Shown: positions 46,126-58,010, numbered from the stretch's first letter. The stretch: DNA of 64,000 bases from Triatoma infestans (GCA_011037195.1 JAAEAF010001582.1:62001-126000); one strand, 5' to 3'. Notes: a model not told the origin generated them from the letters alone. Numbers and translations are program-made.

Positions 46126-46685
46126 ATGTATGTATGAATGAATGTGAACAGCATAGCTCAGAAACGAAAAACCGTAGAAAGTTCAAACTTGATATTCCGT
46201 TTAGTTATCAGCAAGGGATCTGACAGTACGTTATCTGTCAAAATTCCTGAACCGGAAGTAACACTTTACTAATTTTTTTTTTTACTTTTTTGCTATTTTC
46301 TCAAAAACGGCTCGGACGATTTTCTCGAAACTTCGAATATAAACTAAACACACAAAGATCTACAACGTTTATTTAAAACATTTCTCTGGGAAAATTTATT
46401 TAAGGGCACTTTTAGGGGAGGGGTGGGGTTATGTTTTTCTCTAAAGTGCTATCATGATGATTATACAATTCTATCATCCAAACAAAATTAATTAGAAATA
46501 AATAGATGGCCAAAATTCCGAGTTTCAAGAAAATTAGTAAACCAGAAGTGCGCTTTTTACTGGACAGTTTTTTCACTTTTCGACGAATTTCATTAAATTT
46601 GGTACACAAACTATAAAATTTGTCAATTATAATTTTGAGAACTGGAGTAAGAGAAAGTTGTGTGAGTGTTTCACACCAGATTTTT
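45318..46685 (+). repeat. Family-A repeat, plus copy, split by a LINE
   Basis: Left part 45318-45455 (CTTTCTCTTACTCCAAGTAA to the GT tract); right part 46088-46685 (GT tract, CAGCATAGCTCAGAAACG, two modules, to GTTTCACACCAGATTTTT). Together they make one complete copy with the LINE in its microsatellite. Confidence 0.85.
45456..46087 (-). mobile_element. 5'-truncated LINE inserted in a (GT)n tract
   Basis: The minus strand starts DMLAKQGAEDEDLPVSF (end of the RNase H domain), then after a stop and frameshift gives ITYKTTQLLSGHGRNRVYLH, PVCPCDYLSWQTWEHIIFQC and a stop at 45593. This is the C-terminal tail of an R1/I-type LINE ORF2. Both flanks are the GT microsatellite of the family-A copy, so the target-site duplication cannot be separated from the repeat. 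Confidence 0.85.
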
Positions 46686-47286
46686 AATTCAAATATTTGT
46701 CCAGTTAAATGCATTTTAGGTGGTTCTGAAGATTCTATTAACTTGATTTCAAATTTTATTACGTTTGTACATTGTTCTTCTGGATTGTATTGTAATCACT
46801 TCAAAACTCTGCATACCAAGGGGTGTTACTAACATGTACACCACGCCACTAGAGTATTTATGTTCAGAGCAACGAATGAAAAATTGCTAAATTTAATGGA
46901 AATCTGACGACTTTATTATTGTATCTAAGTGAAATTTATGTGGAGATTTTACACAAGATTAAAGAAATGGCAATGAAAATATTTCGCACAATGAATTTAA
47001 TGAAAACTATATAGAGCATCCGGGGGTAAATTGCTGCTTTAAGAGAATGGTAAAAGAAGTGACAGAAGAATAAGTGGAGCCGGTAGATAGCAACGATCAT
47101 AGGCCCACTTGAAGACACATACAAAAGGCGTACCTGCCCAAGAGTGCTCCGCAAACAAGAGGGCCCTTCATACTGAAAAAATAATTCAATTACCAAACAA
47201 TAGTTTAATATCCCAAGAAACTGCACCGACTGATCACTTCCAATTGCAGTTTACTATGTTTACATAAAAATCATAGCAACATAAAA
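46686..47286. other. Spacer with a weak repeat trace
   Basis: 46840-46930 resembles group-B ends. The open frame at 46936-47226 (minus) has no recognised domain and lies in otherwise non-coding sequence. Confidence 0.45.
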
Positions 47287-48347
47287 AAAAAACACTCACA
47301 CAACTTTCTCTTACTCCAGTTTTCAAAATTATAATTGACAAATTTTATAGTTAGTATGTCAAATTTAACGAAATTCGTCAGTTTTTTTACTTTCTCTTAC
47401 TCTTTACTTTTTTACTCCTCTGGTAAGAGGAAGTATTGTGATCGTGCCAAATTTTCTTTTTAGAAAAAATCGTGAAAACTGAAAAACTATGCGGTAAAAC
47501 CGTACTTCCGGTACTTTTCTTAGATCTCCGAATTTTGGCAATCAATTTATTTCTAATTAATTTTGTCTAGATGGTAGAATTGTATAATCAACTATGATAG
47601 CACATTAGAGAAAAACATAACCCCAACCCTCCCCTAAAAACCCCCTTAAATGATTTCAAAATAAAACTTGGTTTATAATTTGGAAGGTTTCAAATAACTT
47701 ACAGCTCTTCATATGTGTTATTCAGATACTTATTTAAAAAAAAAAAAGTCGTTGGAGCCATTTTAGAGAAAATAACAGAAAATTGAAAAATACTTTTCAG
47801 AAAAAAAGCACTCTAGAATTTCAAACTCAGAATTCCACAAAATTTTGAATTCTAATTAATATTATTTAGATGATAGAATTGTGTAATAAAACTGAAATAA
47901 CACTTTAGAGGAATACCTAACCCCACCCCTCCCCCAAAAGTGCCCTTAAATGCATTTTCCCGGAAAAATGTTTCAGATAAAAATTGTAGATCTTTGTATG
48001 TCTAGTTGATATACAAAGTTTAAAGAAAATCGTTGGAACATTTTCGAGAAAATCTTAAGAAAGTTTAAGAAAACCATTCAGTAAACTGGTACTTCCGGTT
48101 GAGAAATTTTGACAGGTAACATACTGTCGTATCGTATGGTGGTATGTAAACGGAATATCAAATTTGAACTTTCTGCGATTTTTCTTATTTAGCTAATGCT
48201 GTTCACATACAAACACACACCATTTTCTAAAAACCACTTTTTTGGACTGAGGAGATCTCAAAACGGATATTTCCGGTGAAAACTCAATATCGAAAATTGG
48301 ACACGATTCAAATACTTCCTCTTACTATGAGTAAGAGACGAGTAAAA
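47287..48347 (-). repeat. Family-A repeat, minus copy
   Basis: From ACACTCACACAACTTTCTCT to TTCCTCTTACTATGAGTAAG then AGACGAGTAAAAAC. Two modules with C-rich tracts near 47622 and 47921. A short extra TTTACTTTCTCTTACTC sits at 47386-47402, suggesting a small internal insertion or rearrangement. Confidence 0.8.
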
Positions 48348-48462
48348 ACTGGTATTTAAGCCTCACACGACTTTCTCCTACTGCTGTTAGTGCAATTGTA
48401 TACAAAATGATAAAGTATCTGCAACTTCAAATTTTGCATATCACAAGAGTTAACATTCAGGC

Positions 48463-48847
48463 GACTCTTAGTCTGAGTAGGAGCCAGATTTCTCTGGTGA
48501 CGGGACTATTTACGGGTCATGGTAGGTTCAGGAAACATCTGTACAAGGTAGGACTCATTCGAGCGGAACCCTTGTGCAGACTATGTCAGGAAGAGGAGGA
48601 AACGGCCTCCCACCTGTTGTTCGATTGCGTAGCAATAATCAGATTGAGGTATGAAACCTTCGGTACTTTGCGACCTGAGGAGGATAGTAGCTCAAAACGA
48701 CCTGGTGATGAAGGCCCTGAAACTCCTTAAGGAGGGAGGGTTTGTCTACTAGGAACTATCGGGGGTGGCAACAATAAGCCTCTGTTGGCTGCAGTGCCGG
48801 GACATGGCCCACCCGAGATCGGATAATAATAATAATAATAATAATAA
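48463..48847 (+). mobile_element. 5'-truncated LINE with 12-bp TSD and (ATA)n tail
   Basis: TAACATTCAGGC is duplicated at 48451-48462 and 48848-48859. The plus frame reads LSLSRSQISLVTGLFTGHGR, FRKHLYKVGL and CRLCQEEEETASHLLFDC, the C-terminal region of I/R1-like LINE ORF2. It is followed by a 3' UTR and a (TAA)n tail at about 48825-48847. The frame is open, so the insertion is relatively young. Confidence 0.9.
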
Positions 48848-48859
48848 TAACATTCAGGC

Positions 48860-50040
48860 AGTTAGATAATGGATTACATTGTGATGAGCGCCAATAATAT
48901 TAAACAAACATATTTGAAGTTTAACGTCTCAGATTCCTCAGAGCCATCTAAAAACAAATTTATTTTACAGAATATCGTTACAAATTAATGTGGTAGGTTT
49001 ATATCTGTGCAGTTAGTGTTCCACTTTTCAAAAAAATCTATTCTGTGAAATCGTGCTTCTGAATAACCAATTTTCTTCAAATTTGGAATTCTAGTAATGC
49101 TTCTAATGTATATTCTTAATATTATATAAGGGGCAAAACCATACATTTTAGAGTACTTTACAGGAAGCTTAAGCTCTACTGTTTCACCGGAAAACTCAAT
49201 TTTCCTAGGGAAATCGGAACACTACGTTTGTGCTTCCTGCAATTTTTCGTTTTTATGTTTTGTCCACATACCAACCTCAAATCCGTATTTCCGGTGAAAA
49301 CTCAATTTATAAAATTTGATACTATACCAAAATTTCTCCTTACTACAATTTACAAGGTACTGAACTTCCCGGTAACGAATTTTAATCAAATACAAGATTT
49401 TTTACAACACATTAGATTCATATTAATATTATATAAACGAGCTCTTATAATATCAGAGCTATTTTCCGTGTTAACCTGCTTCATTTTCAAGTAATTGACC
49501 GATTTTGGGCGCCTGCCATATAATTAGGATATCTTGATAACTAGTGTGAATCACACGCCTTGCACAGAGCAATATCTGTTTACGCACTCTGTATGAACTA
49601 GGCTATCATGGGAAATATCTCCAATGCTTTCCAGCTCTGCTAGACCCAACCACAATGAATCGTATAATACATTAAAATGGCACATTAGAGGAAAACTTAA
49701 CATCACCCCACCCGTTAAATGAATCTTCCCTGAAAAATGTTAGGAATAAAGAAAATCGTTGGAGTTGGTTTCGAAAAAAATCCAAGAAACTCAAAAATCT
49801 ATTCAGTAAAGTCGCACTTCCGGTTAACCGATTTACTTCAAATTTGGAATTCTAGCAATTTTTCTAATATTTATAATAATATATAGGTGGCAGAACCATA
49901 CATTTTAAAAAAATTATTTTTTTATAGGAAAGCTTTACGTTATTGGCTCCCCCAGAACCTTCCAAAAAATCAATTTTTCTGTATCAAATTTTTGTATCCT
50001 AAACTTAACAAAATACGTTTTTGAGGAGAGTATAAGCTTT
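48860..50040. repeat. Group-B fragments with a degenerate Penelope-derived insert
   Basis: Minus-oriented modules around 48960-49350 and 49660-50030. About 49470-49665 is a decayed relative of the 188-bp Penelope derivative (ACCTGCTTCATTTTCAAG, TTTTGGGCGCCTGCC, ATATCTCCAATGCTTTCCAG, CCCAACCACAA). Confidence 0.55.
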
Positions 50041-50275
50041 TTTTTTTTAATTTAAGGCGCGTCAACATCTATGGTCATTGGTGACCGGAGCCTTCTCAGT
50101 GCACTGCCGGCCTCCGGACAGTGTTCTCTCATTACAGACAACACTGTCTATCACCGGACAGCTGTAGAGGATCCTAGGAAGAAAAAAATCTAAGGGCAGC
50201 ACAGCTGGTCTCGAACCATGGTCCTCTGCGGGGGAGTCCAGTACGCTAACCAGTTAGCTATTCCCTTCCCTATAT
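50041..50275 (-). repeat. tRNA-type SINE, well preserved
   Basis: On the minus strand: TAGCTAACTGGTTAGCGTAC (A box), B box GGTTCGAGACC, GCCCTTAGATTTTTTTCTTC, CTGTCCGGTGATAGACAG, GAGAGAACACTGTCCGGAGG, GCACTGAGAAGGCTCCGGTC, and an end ACGCGCCTTAAATT plus an A tail. This is the best-preserved copy in the window. Confidence 0.88.
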
Positions 50276-51150
50276 AACTTCTATTCCCACAAAATACGGT
50301 ATATAAACTTCCTCGGAAAAAAAATTCAAAAATAAAGTTATAGGTATCTGCATTCATATTTAGTTAACAAATTTAATGCAATCCATCGCTGTTTTTATGG
50401 AGAAAATCGCATAATTTAACGGAAAACAAACTTTTCAATAAAAACCCACTTCCGGTCCACCGATTTTCTCTCAAATTCGGAATTTAGGCAACATATTTTA
50501 TTCCTAAAGTAATATAGAACTTTCGAGGAAAACATAACCAACCTCCACCCCTATAACCCACCCCCAAAAGCCCTGTTAAATGATTTTTCTCGGAGAAATT
50601 ACAAATTCAAATTGAGCTCAATATAATGTTTAGTTGACATACTAAGTTTAAAGAAAATTGTAGAAAACTTAAAAACTGTTCAGTAATAATGCATCTCCGA
50701 TTTTTTTCACATTCCGTATTTTGGTAACATATTTAATTCTATACTTAATGTAACATAGATGATAGAATTGTATAACAAACTTAAAAGGTTTAGCCGTTTA
50801 AAGGCAACAAAACCCAACCCCTCCCCCAAAAACCCTCTTAAAAATATTTTCCCGGAGAAATGTTACAAATTAAATTTGTAGCTCTTTATATGTTTAGTTT
50901 ATATATAAACTGTTTAAAGAAAATAGTTGGAGCCGTTTTTGGAGAAAATCGCAAAAAAACTGAGAAAGCTATACAAGCAACAGTAAAGTGGTACTTTGCG
51001 ATTGAGGAATTTTCACAGATAACTTCCTGTCGGGTCCCCATAGTGATACCCAGACATACATACTCATCTTCCTCAAAACTGTATTTCCGGTTAACGCTCG
51101 ATATCTAAGATTTCACACTATCGCAATACTTCCTCTCTTCCGGCAGTAGA
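50276..51150 (-). repeat. Family-A/B modules, minus strand
   Basis: Three modules in tandem with C-rich tracts near 50537, 50567 and 50815, ending TTCCTCTCTTCCGGCAGTAG then AGAAAGTAA. No gene. Confidence 0.6.
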
Positions 51151-51660
51151 GAAAGTAATAATTAAATACAAATGATAGGCATGTGAAGTTAGTAAACGAT
51201 GATTAAAGAAAAATTGCACTAAATATATTTTTAAAATAAGTGGAAAATAAAAATTTATATAATTAATAAAATCTAAACTGAATTAATAATTGTATTCTTA
51301 TTAAGAATCCATTTCCTTTAAGAGCAAATGTTTACCGACCTTGGATCAGAATTGGCTCAGTTTGCAAAGTATATGGGGGGATTTTGCGACTTAATGTTTT
51401 CAAGAAACGTAGTAAAAAATTTTGTATTTAAAATATAATTCGTTAGACTTGATAATAATCCATGCTTAATATTTTAATTAGTTACAAATGATCTTGTGCG
51501 GTAATGTTCAACATTTTGACATGTGAATCCCAATTTTTAAAAAAAAATAGTTAAGTAATGTGCTAATATGATTTTGTCTGTCTGTTAGTAGTACAGCCAT
51601 GAATATTGCAACGTAAGTTATAATACGGTTACTATGGAGTTTGTTAGTGCACACGTGAAT
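51151..51660. other. AT-rich spacer
   Basis: No feature recognised. Confidence 0.5.
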
Positions 51661-51850
51661 TTTTTTTCTTTAATTGTCTGTGGGGAGGGACAGCCCTATG
51701 CTATCCAATGCCCTTCTGGGCCCATATAGCTTTCCCCAAGTTGTCTCTCGTTACAGACAACACTCTCCATCACCGGCTGTAAGAGGCTCCTTAGGAAGAA
51801 AACATCTAAGAACAGCAGTTGGACTCGAACCCGGGACCCACTGAGCTTAA
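51661..51850 (-). repeat. tRNA-type SINE, diverged
   Basis: The minus strand has a GTCCCGGGTTCGAGTCCAAC B-box region and TTCTTCCTAAGGAGCC, GCCGGTGATGGAGAGTGTTG, TCTGTAACGAGAGACAAC and a T-rich (A-tail) left end. The A-box region is degraded. Confidence 0.75.
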
Positions 51851-52599
51851 TCACTTCCTTACATATGGACTTGCTATATTTCTTATTCTCGTTTAAAGTG
51901 CGGTTTGCATACGATACTGTCAGATTTTTAAAATGGAACTTTCACCGGAAATCCATCTTTTAGTCTTCAAAGCATGTAAAAAATCTCAATATAACATCAA
52001 TTTTACATAGACTGATTTATTTCTTTATATGGGTATTAACCCAGTTATAAGTTTCACTTATAACTGATAATGTATATATGTGCATCTGAAATATACGTAA
52101 TTTGGCAAAAAATATCGACTTCCGGTAAACTGTTTTTCTTCAAACTCTGAATTTTGGCAACATATTAAATACTTATTAATATTATATAGACGATAGAATC
52201 GTACAATATATTAAAATGACACTTTAGAGGAAAGCCTAACGGGCAACACCTCTGCTAGAAAAAACCTGTTAAATGAATTTTCCCAGCAAAATGTTTCAAA
52301 TAAAAGTTATTGAAGAAAATCGGAGAAAACTATACTTCTGGTAGTTTAAAGAAAATCGTTTGACGTTATTTATTTTTTTCTAGAAATTGCAAAAATGCTG
52401 TATTCAGTAAATAGTATTTTTGGTTGATCGATTTTAACCAAAACCTCATTGCGTGTTCCCTGGTGGCACCTAATCGAATTACAAAGTTCTATTTTCTACA
52501 GTTATTTTCTGTCTTTGACTTATGCTGCCCTCTCACAGATTTTTTTTGTTAGGAGTTTCCCTAAATGAGTATTTCCTCACCAAATGATATTTAGATTAA
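51851..52599. repeat. Group-B fragments
   Basis: Contains TTTCACCGGAAATCCATC, AAATATCGACTTCCGG and a module from 52140 to 52500. No gene. Confidence 0.5.
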
Positions 52600-53240
52600 A
52601 TTCGCTCTTCCACTTTTCACACCTCCATATCGAGTGCATCCTTCTTCAACAGACCATCATATATATCTTCCTTAAACCATTTCTCTCCAGCATAATTTCG
52701 GCCTTTATCTTAACCTACTGCCCCAGGACGCCATTCTATCAATAATTTCGGTTGTATCCTCCATCTTCCAGAATGTCAAAAAGCAATCCAGTCCCCTAGT
52801 TTTTATTACGCATAATACTCGCTTATCTTGTCAATTCTTATTTCTTTTTTTTCTAATCTGGATTTTCTAGCTGATTTTACGGAAGTTCATTTGTGTAACA
52901 AGTAATGTACTTTGCTCTTAGGACCCCATAGTCCATATCTCGCATCCATTCAACATAATGCTTTTCACATGAGCGGCATAAATGAGCCTCTTTGTGCTTT
53001 TTTTGGAGATTAATGCTTCGCAAGACTAGATTAAACCTTCCTAGCCCTAATCATTCTCTTACGTACTTGGACGACCCGTTTATTTCCAGGATTGAGCCCA
53101 AATATTTAAATAGGACCACCACCCATTCGCCATACACTCACACTTAGAATAGTTTATACTCAATCCTGGCTTTTTTATATGCACGGAGCAAGTCTTGCAT
53201 GCATAAACGTAGCATCGTCAGTATCCTGTGCGATGGCTAC
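52600..53240 (-). pseudogene. Probable decayed LINE reverse-transcriptase region
   Basis: Minus-strand pieces such as RRSINLQKKHKEAHLCRSCE, EWMRDMDYGVL and GSRLR resemble, in order, the region after the RT palm of LINE ORF2, but with many stops. The GC content is higher than in the flanks. Similarity is weak. Confidence 0.35.
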
Positions 53241-53340
53241 TTGAAGAGTTTATCATAAGAAGTTATTGAATGCCCACTTAAATTTCTAAAACCTTTTCGG
53301 ACCCAGTGGTTCTCAAAATATATATTTACGCGTGAAAACT

Positions 53341-53905
53341 TAATCTTACAGTAGTAAGAGAAAGTAAAAATAAAAACTCTGGTATGAAACACTCGCACGA
53401 AATTCTCTTATTGCAATTTATAATAATTAACAAACTTGGCAATTGTGCTAAATGTTTAGTGACAATATTATATAGGTGGGGGAAACCTATACGACACTTT
53501 TGTATGTAGGTAGCCCTTCCTCCCCTCCATTAATCCTTAAAATCAATTTTTTCGGGGAAATATTTTAAATAAAAGTGGTAGGTTTATATACCCATAGTTT
53601 GTATGCCAAGTTCTGAAGAACATCGTTTGAGTCGTTGTAAAGGAAATCGCAGGAAACTGAGAAAAAAAAAATACCTAGCAAAGTTATTACTTTTGAATAA
53701 CTAATTTTTCCACAACGACCCCTAACAGCGGAAAGAAATATCAAGTTTTGAGTTCCTGCGATTTCCCTATTGTACTTTCTCTTAGTTCTATGTAACTGGA
53801 CGTATTAAGATCGAGTAACATTTTACAAATTAAATGATCTCCTTAAATGCATGTTTGAAGGTTGTCTATGTAAGAAAACATTTTTTTTTGCGAATGGGCT
53901 GTATA

Positions 53906-53942
<37 letters not shown>

Positions 53943-54090
53943 AACAGAATATCTCAAAAACGAAAAGCCGCAGGAAGCTCAAACTTGGTAATACCACCAT
54001 AACAACACTAAGATTTCCGACAAAATCCATCAACTTCACTGAATGTTTTTTTTTCAGTTTTTCATGATTTTCACGGGAAACGGCTCCAAC
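53341..54090. repeat. Group-B repeat pieces interrupted by the Penelope-like insert
   Basis: A minus piece from TCTGGTATGAAACACTCGC at 53381 to about 53760, then a plus piece with a (GT)n tract at 53909-53939. The module block CGGCTCCAACAATTATCACT is split by the insert and resumes at 54965 with TTTATTTGTAACATTTC. Confidence 0.6.
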
Positions 54091-54344
54091 AATTATCACT
54101 TTTGTTGTGGTGGTTGGTTCCGCAGAGCTGGAAAGCATCAGAGACATTTTCCGTCACATCATCACTCACATACATCATCCAAATACGCAATTTTTTTTTT
54201 TATTTTTTTTTTTAAATATATATATCTAAACTAGTAAAGTTATATGTACATAGTAGATTTAAAACTAAACCTAACCTTAAAATCTATTTAAGAACTATTT
54301 GTTGCGTGTGTAATTGTGTTTCTGTTGCTATTGTGGGAAGAGTG

Positions 54345-54790
54345 TTCTGAATAATGGTTCACTAGCAAATTTTGTCTGTTCATTTATTAAGTTTTGTGTT
54401 TTTCGTTTATATATTTCGAGTTGTTCTACTATGTCAAGTCGTCGTCCTTTGTGGCCAGAGTGTATTAGTTTCATCGTGGTCGTTATGTCATCGGGTTTGT
54501 GTTTGTTAGTTTTAGGTGATTGGCGTAATTTGAGTCAACTTTGTCGTATTTGTATGATCTGATGTGTTCGGTAAATCGTTCCTTGATTTTTCTGCCGGTC
54601 TGCCCCACGTAAATGTTGTCACAGTCCGGGCACTTCAACTCGTAGACCCCACTGCTGTCATACACGTCAGTGAACTCGGTACGAGTGCGGAGTTTTTTGC
54701 CTAATTTGTTGTTTGTCCGGAAGGATGTCTTAATGCCCAGTTTTTTGAAAAAATTTACGTGTGGCTTCCAATATAAGTTTAAGTCTCTGT
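54345..54790 (-). pseudogene. GIY-YIG endonuclease domain of Penelope-like ORF, frameshifted
   Basis: Reads KKLGIKTSFRTNNKLGKKLR, then SSGVYELKCPDCDNIYVGQT (GVY...YVGQTGR is the GIY-YIG core) and KIKERFTEHIRSYKY up to a stop at 54483. A different frame continues with HSGHKGRRLDIVEQLEIYKR and ends SEPLFRTLFPQ. In Penelope-like elements this domain nicks DNA and follows the reverse transcriptase. The frameshift, and the missing RT, make this copy non-functional. Confidence 0.88.
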
Positions 54791-54872
54791 ATGAGACTAT
54801 AAACTCATACTTATCTCTGTTCCAAAACTAAGTCTCTGTACGAGCCTGTGTTGGCACACTGTCTGAAGAACG

Positions 54873-54910
54873 CATCCTGAAGATGGGCGAACGCCCGAAA
54901 CCGGTCGATG
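54873..54910 (+). ncRNA. Hammerhead-ribozyme-like motif, intact, at 5' end of Penelope-like element
   Basis: Identical in all parts to the motif at 33533: CATC (54873-54876), CTGAAGA (54877-54883), extra T, stem II 54885-54889/54892-54896, GAAA (54897-54900), CC/GG stem III, cleavage after C54906, GATG (54907-54910). It lies on the strand opposite to the GIY-YIG ORF. Confidence 0.65.
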
Positions 54911-54964
54911 ACCACAAAATGAAGCAGGCTACCACGGAAAATGTCTCTGATAATTATCACTTTT

Positions 54965-56245
54965 ATTTGTAACATTTCTTAAGGGGTATTCTGGGGAAAC
55001 AGTAAGCGTTATGCTTTCCTCTAGGTACCACTACAGTATAATATTTAGTTTTACCACCTATATAATATCAATATTACTACACATTGGAAGCATTCATAGA
55101 ATTCCAAAATTGCAACTATACAGTATAGGTGTTTTTGAGTTTTTTGGGGGGATTTTTTTTTTCGACTTTTAATGCTTGCTGCATAGATAGAAAATGTATC
55201 AGATTTATTTGTAAAATTTGTCAGAAAAATTTTATGATTTGGTGTTTGGAAGGAATCTGCGACGTTTTAAAATCCAGATGTATTTGTTAATTATTTGCTC
55301 TGTACAATGTAATCACTCTCTACCTGCCCTTGCTGGTGGTTGGCACTTGTCCCCCACCACCACCACCACCACCACCACCACTTCAATATTTATGTTAGGG
55401 CATATATGAGCAAAATTTGAAATTTAAAGGAAAATTTGTCATTTTACATATAACTGTATTAAGAGGAGTAAGTGAAAGTCCGTATGAGTGTTGCATGCCA
55501 GATTTTTTTTAATTTATTTTTATTTTTCGCTGACGACACACATGAAATCAGTTGTTCTCGTGTTCATTGGTTTCAAAACATGTGTTTCGTGTGAAAAATC
55601 AGTTTAGAAAATTTGAAATGATCGCAGTATTTCCTCTTACTAAGAAAGTAAAAACATAAAAAATAAAAAAATAAAAAGGATTAAATCAGTTTATTTATAT
55701 AGATTATGTCACCAAGTGTATGTTTGGTTGAATTAAATCAAATCTGTATATATATATATTATTTTTTATTATAGAACACATTCCTTATCTGTTAAAATGC
55801 TTTTCTCTTGTTCTTATGCAATATTTGAACACATGTTTGTTTTATTGTGAATAAAAAAGTATGTTATATAACAAATGAATGGATTTTATTGAAAACAAAA
55901 AAAAGTAAGAATTTCTTATCAGTTAATGTTTAGAATTGGATCGCGAGCCCATCGCTGCCGGGTGTCGGGTGTTATAAGGATAAAATTCTGGTGTGAAACA
56001 CTCTCACGGACGCTAAAAGAGAGCGCTAAAATATTACACAAACACAAATTGTATTTAAAATGTAATGGCCGAAATTCCCTGAAACGCACTAAAATGAATT
56101 TTTTTTGGAAACGGAATCATTTAAAGTTTAAACAAAATCATTGTAGCCCTTTACAAGAAAAATTCTCAAAAAACTTTGAAGCCTATTTGTAAAAAAAAAC
56201 GTACCTTTCGGTCAACCGATTGTCTTCATATTTAGAACCTTCCAA
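54965..56245. repeat. Group-B repeat pieces; (CCA)n microsatellite
   Basis: Plus module to about 55150, a right-end-like AGAGGAGTAAGTGAAAGTCC at 55453, a (CCA)n tract at 55350-55381, an AT-rich 55650-55970, then a minus copy starting TCTGGTGTGAAACACTCTCA near 55987. Confidence 0.55.
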
Positions 56246-56257
56246 TATTTCTAAAAG

Positions 56258-56978
56258 TTTTTTTTTTTTTTTTTAACTCTTTATTTGAAATTTACAACTA
56301 TAAATAATTTTACAATAAGTAAATAAGCTAAGAAATAAATATTGACTTGATTGGTAGTCGTCCAGTGATGACTACCACTAGCTGTTTAAAAGGTCGCGAG
56401 GCCAACGGCGCTTTAAGCGTCGTTGACGATTTCCAGGGAGGGAATGTGAGGTGAGGGCTTGGGCTAAAGGATTTGAGTGTGATAGGAGCTTATTGTGGAA
56501 TCTGTTATAAAGGATATTAGCCAGGGTGTTGACAGAAGGAATTTTGAGATCCGTGTGGAGGATTAGGTTGGATACATAGAAAGGACTGTTAGTAATGTGG
56601 CGGAGGATTTTGGATTGGATGGTTTAGATAAAGGTTCAGATTAGAACGTTTGGCAGTTCCGTAAAGTTCCAGTCTGTAAGTCCATAGTGGTCTCAGTAAG
56701 GAGATGTAAAGGAGTCTTTTGTTGGAGAGCGATAATTTCGACCATTTGCCAAGCAGTCTGGAGAGAAGTCTAAAACGCATCTTGACGTCGGAGCGTTTGA
56801 GCCGTGTGTGAGGGTTCTAGGTCAGTCTTTTGTCCAAGAATAGTCCAAGGTAGCGCACATGGTCAGCAGGCGGAATGGGTATTCCACTGAGGTAAATTGG
56901 AGGAAGAGTTTTGCGATTTAGAGTAAACACTACATATTTGCATTTACAAATGTTTACTTTAATTTAGCGCACGGTACT
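56258..56978 (-). mobile_element. 5'-truncated jockey-type LINE with 12-bp TSD and poly(A)
   Basis: TATTTCTAAAAG is duplicated at 56246-56257 and 56979-56990. The minus strand starts inside ORF2 with NICKCKYVVFTLNRKTLPPI, then PADHVRYLGLFLDKRLT (the next W codon is a stop), MRFRLLSRLLGKWSKLSLSN, KRLLYISLLRPLWTY and, after a frame change, PGNRQRRLKRRWPRDLL, the jockey-like C-terminus. It ends in a 17-nt A tail (56258-56274 as T on plus). Confidence 0.92.
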
Positions 56979-56990
56979 TATTTCTAAAAG

Positions 56991-57384
56991 TACAACAATA
57001 TTATATTGGTTGCACCATAATTTGTATTGAAGTGGTATTCTAGTGAAAAGATTAACGCTACTGTTTCCCCACAACCCCAACCCCCCAACACCCAAAATAA
57101 ATTTTTCCCAAGAAAATTATCAAACAAAAGTTAGACTTATTTAGGTGTATAGATAGTTTACAAAGTTTAAAGAAAATCGTTGGAGCCGTTTTCAAGAACA
57201 TCACGAAAAACTGGGGGGGGGGGAATTAAACCAGTAAATACGCATTTCCGGTTGATAGATTTTTACATGAAAACTTAGTGTCTAATGCGGTGAAAATACA
57301 TAAATGGAATACCAAATTTGATCTTGCTGCGATTTTTCATTTTTGAGATATTTTATTCTCTCTGTCTGTCTGTCTGTCTACCTG

Positions 57385-57418
<34 letters not shown>

Positions 57419-58010
57419 ACTCACCACACACATACAACAGAACATTAGTAAAAACATTTTATTTTACTTTCTCTAACTACTTTTAGAGAAAATATCATAA
57501 TCGCGTCAAATTTTCGATATTTCAATATTTCTATCAATAGTTTTAATGTGTATTAATATTATATAGGTGGTAAAACCATAAATTGTGCTGAAGTGGTACT
57601 TTAGAGGAAAGCATAGCGCTACTGTTCCCTCAGAACGCCCCCCCCCAAACAAACTTTCCCAGCAAAATGTTTCAAATAAAAGTTACAGATATTTATGATA
57701 AAGTCAGTATACGAAAGAAAATTGCGAGCGACTGAAAAAAATAACAATGGGTAAAGAGGCACTTCTATTTGATGGATTTTGCCCGAAACATTCGTGGTAC
57801 TACTTAACGGAATACTTCCTGCAGTTTTTCATTTTTGAGATATTTTGTTCACACACAAACAAACACACACACACATACAGACCATTCGCTGAAAACATTC
57901 TTTTTCGTACTCAGGGGACCTCAAAACATGTATTTCCGGTGAAAACTCAATTTTGAAAATTTGACACAATCGCGGTACATCCTTCTTACAAGAGAAAGCC
58001 AAAATTCCAA
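56991..58010. repeat. Group-B repeats with (GTCT)n core
   Basis: Two minus modules (CACCCAAAATAAATTTTTCC, AAAGAAAATCGTTGGAGCCG, CATTTCCGGTTGATAG). A (TCTG)n microsatellite at 57360-57416 takes the place of the usual GT tract. A second copy starts near 57500 and ends CATCCTTCTTACAAGAGAAA. Confidence 0.6.

Larger units (their letters stand above)
54104..54951 (-). mobile_element. Penelope-like element (GIY-YIG part) with 13-bp TSD
   Basis: AATTATCACTTTT is duplicated at 54091-54103 and 54952-54964. On the minus strand the element starts TCAGAGACATTTTCCGTGG, carries the hammerhead motif in antisense near its 5' end, then a truncated ORF with a GIY-YIG nuclease, and ends with the CGGAAAATGTCTCTGATGCT, TTCCAGCTCTGCGGAACC, ACCACCACAACA sequence. 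The reverse-transcriptase part is absent. An A/T-rich stretch lies near 54190-54230. Confidence 0.88.

Noticed and set aside
49470..49665. Functional hammerhead motif
   Set aside because: Homologous to the 188-bp Penelope derivative, but CTGAAGA, stem II and the cleavage triplet are all lost.
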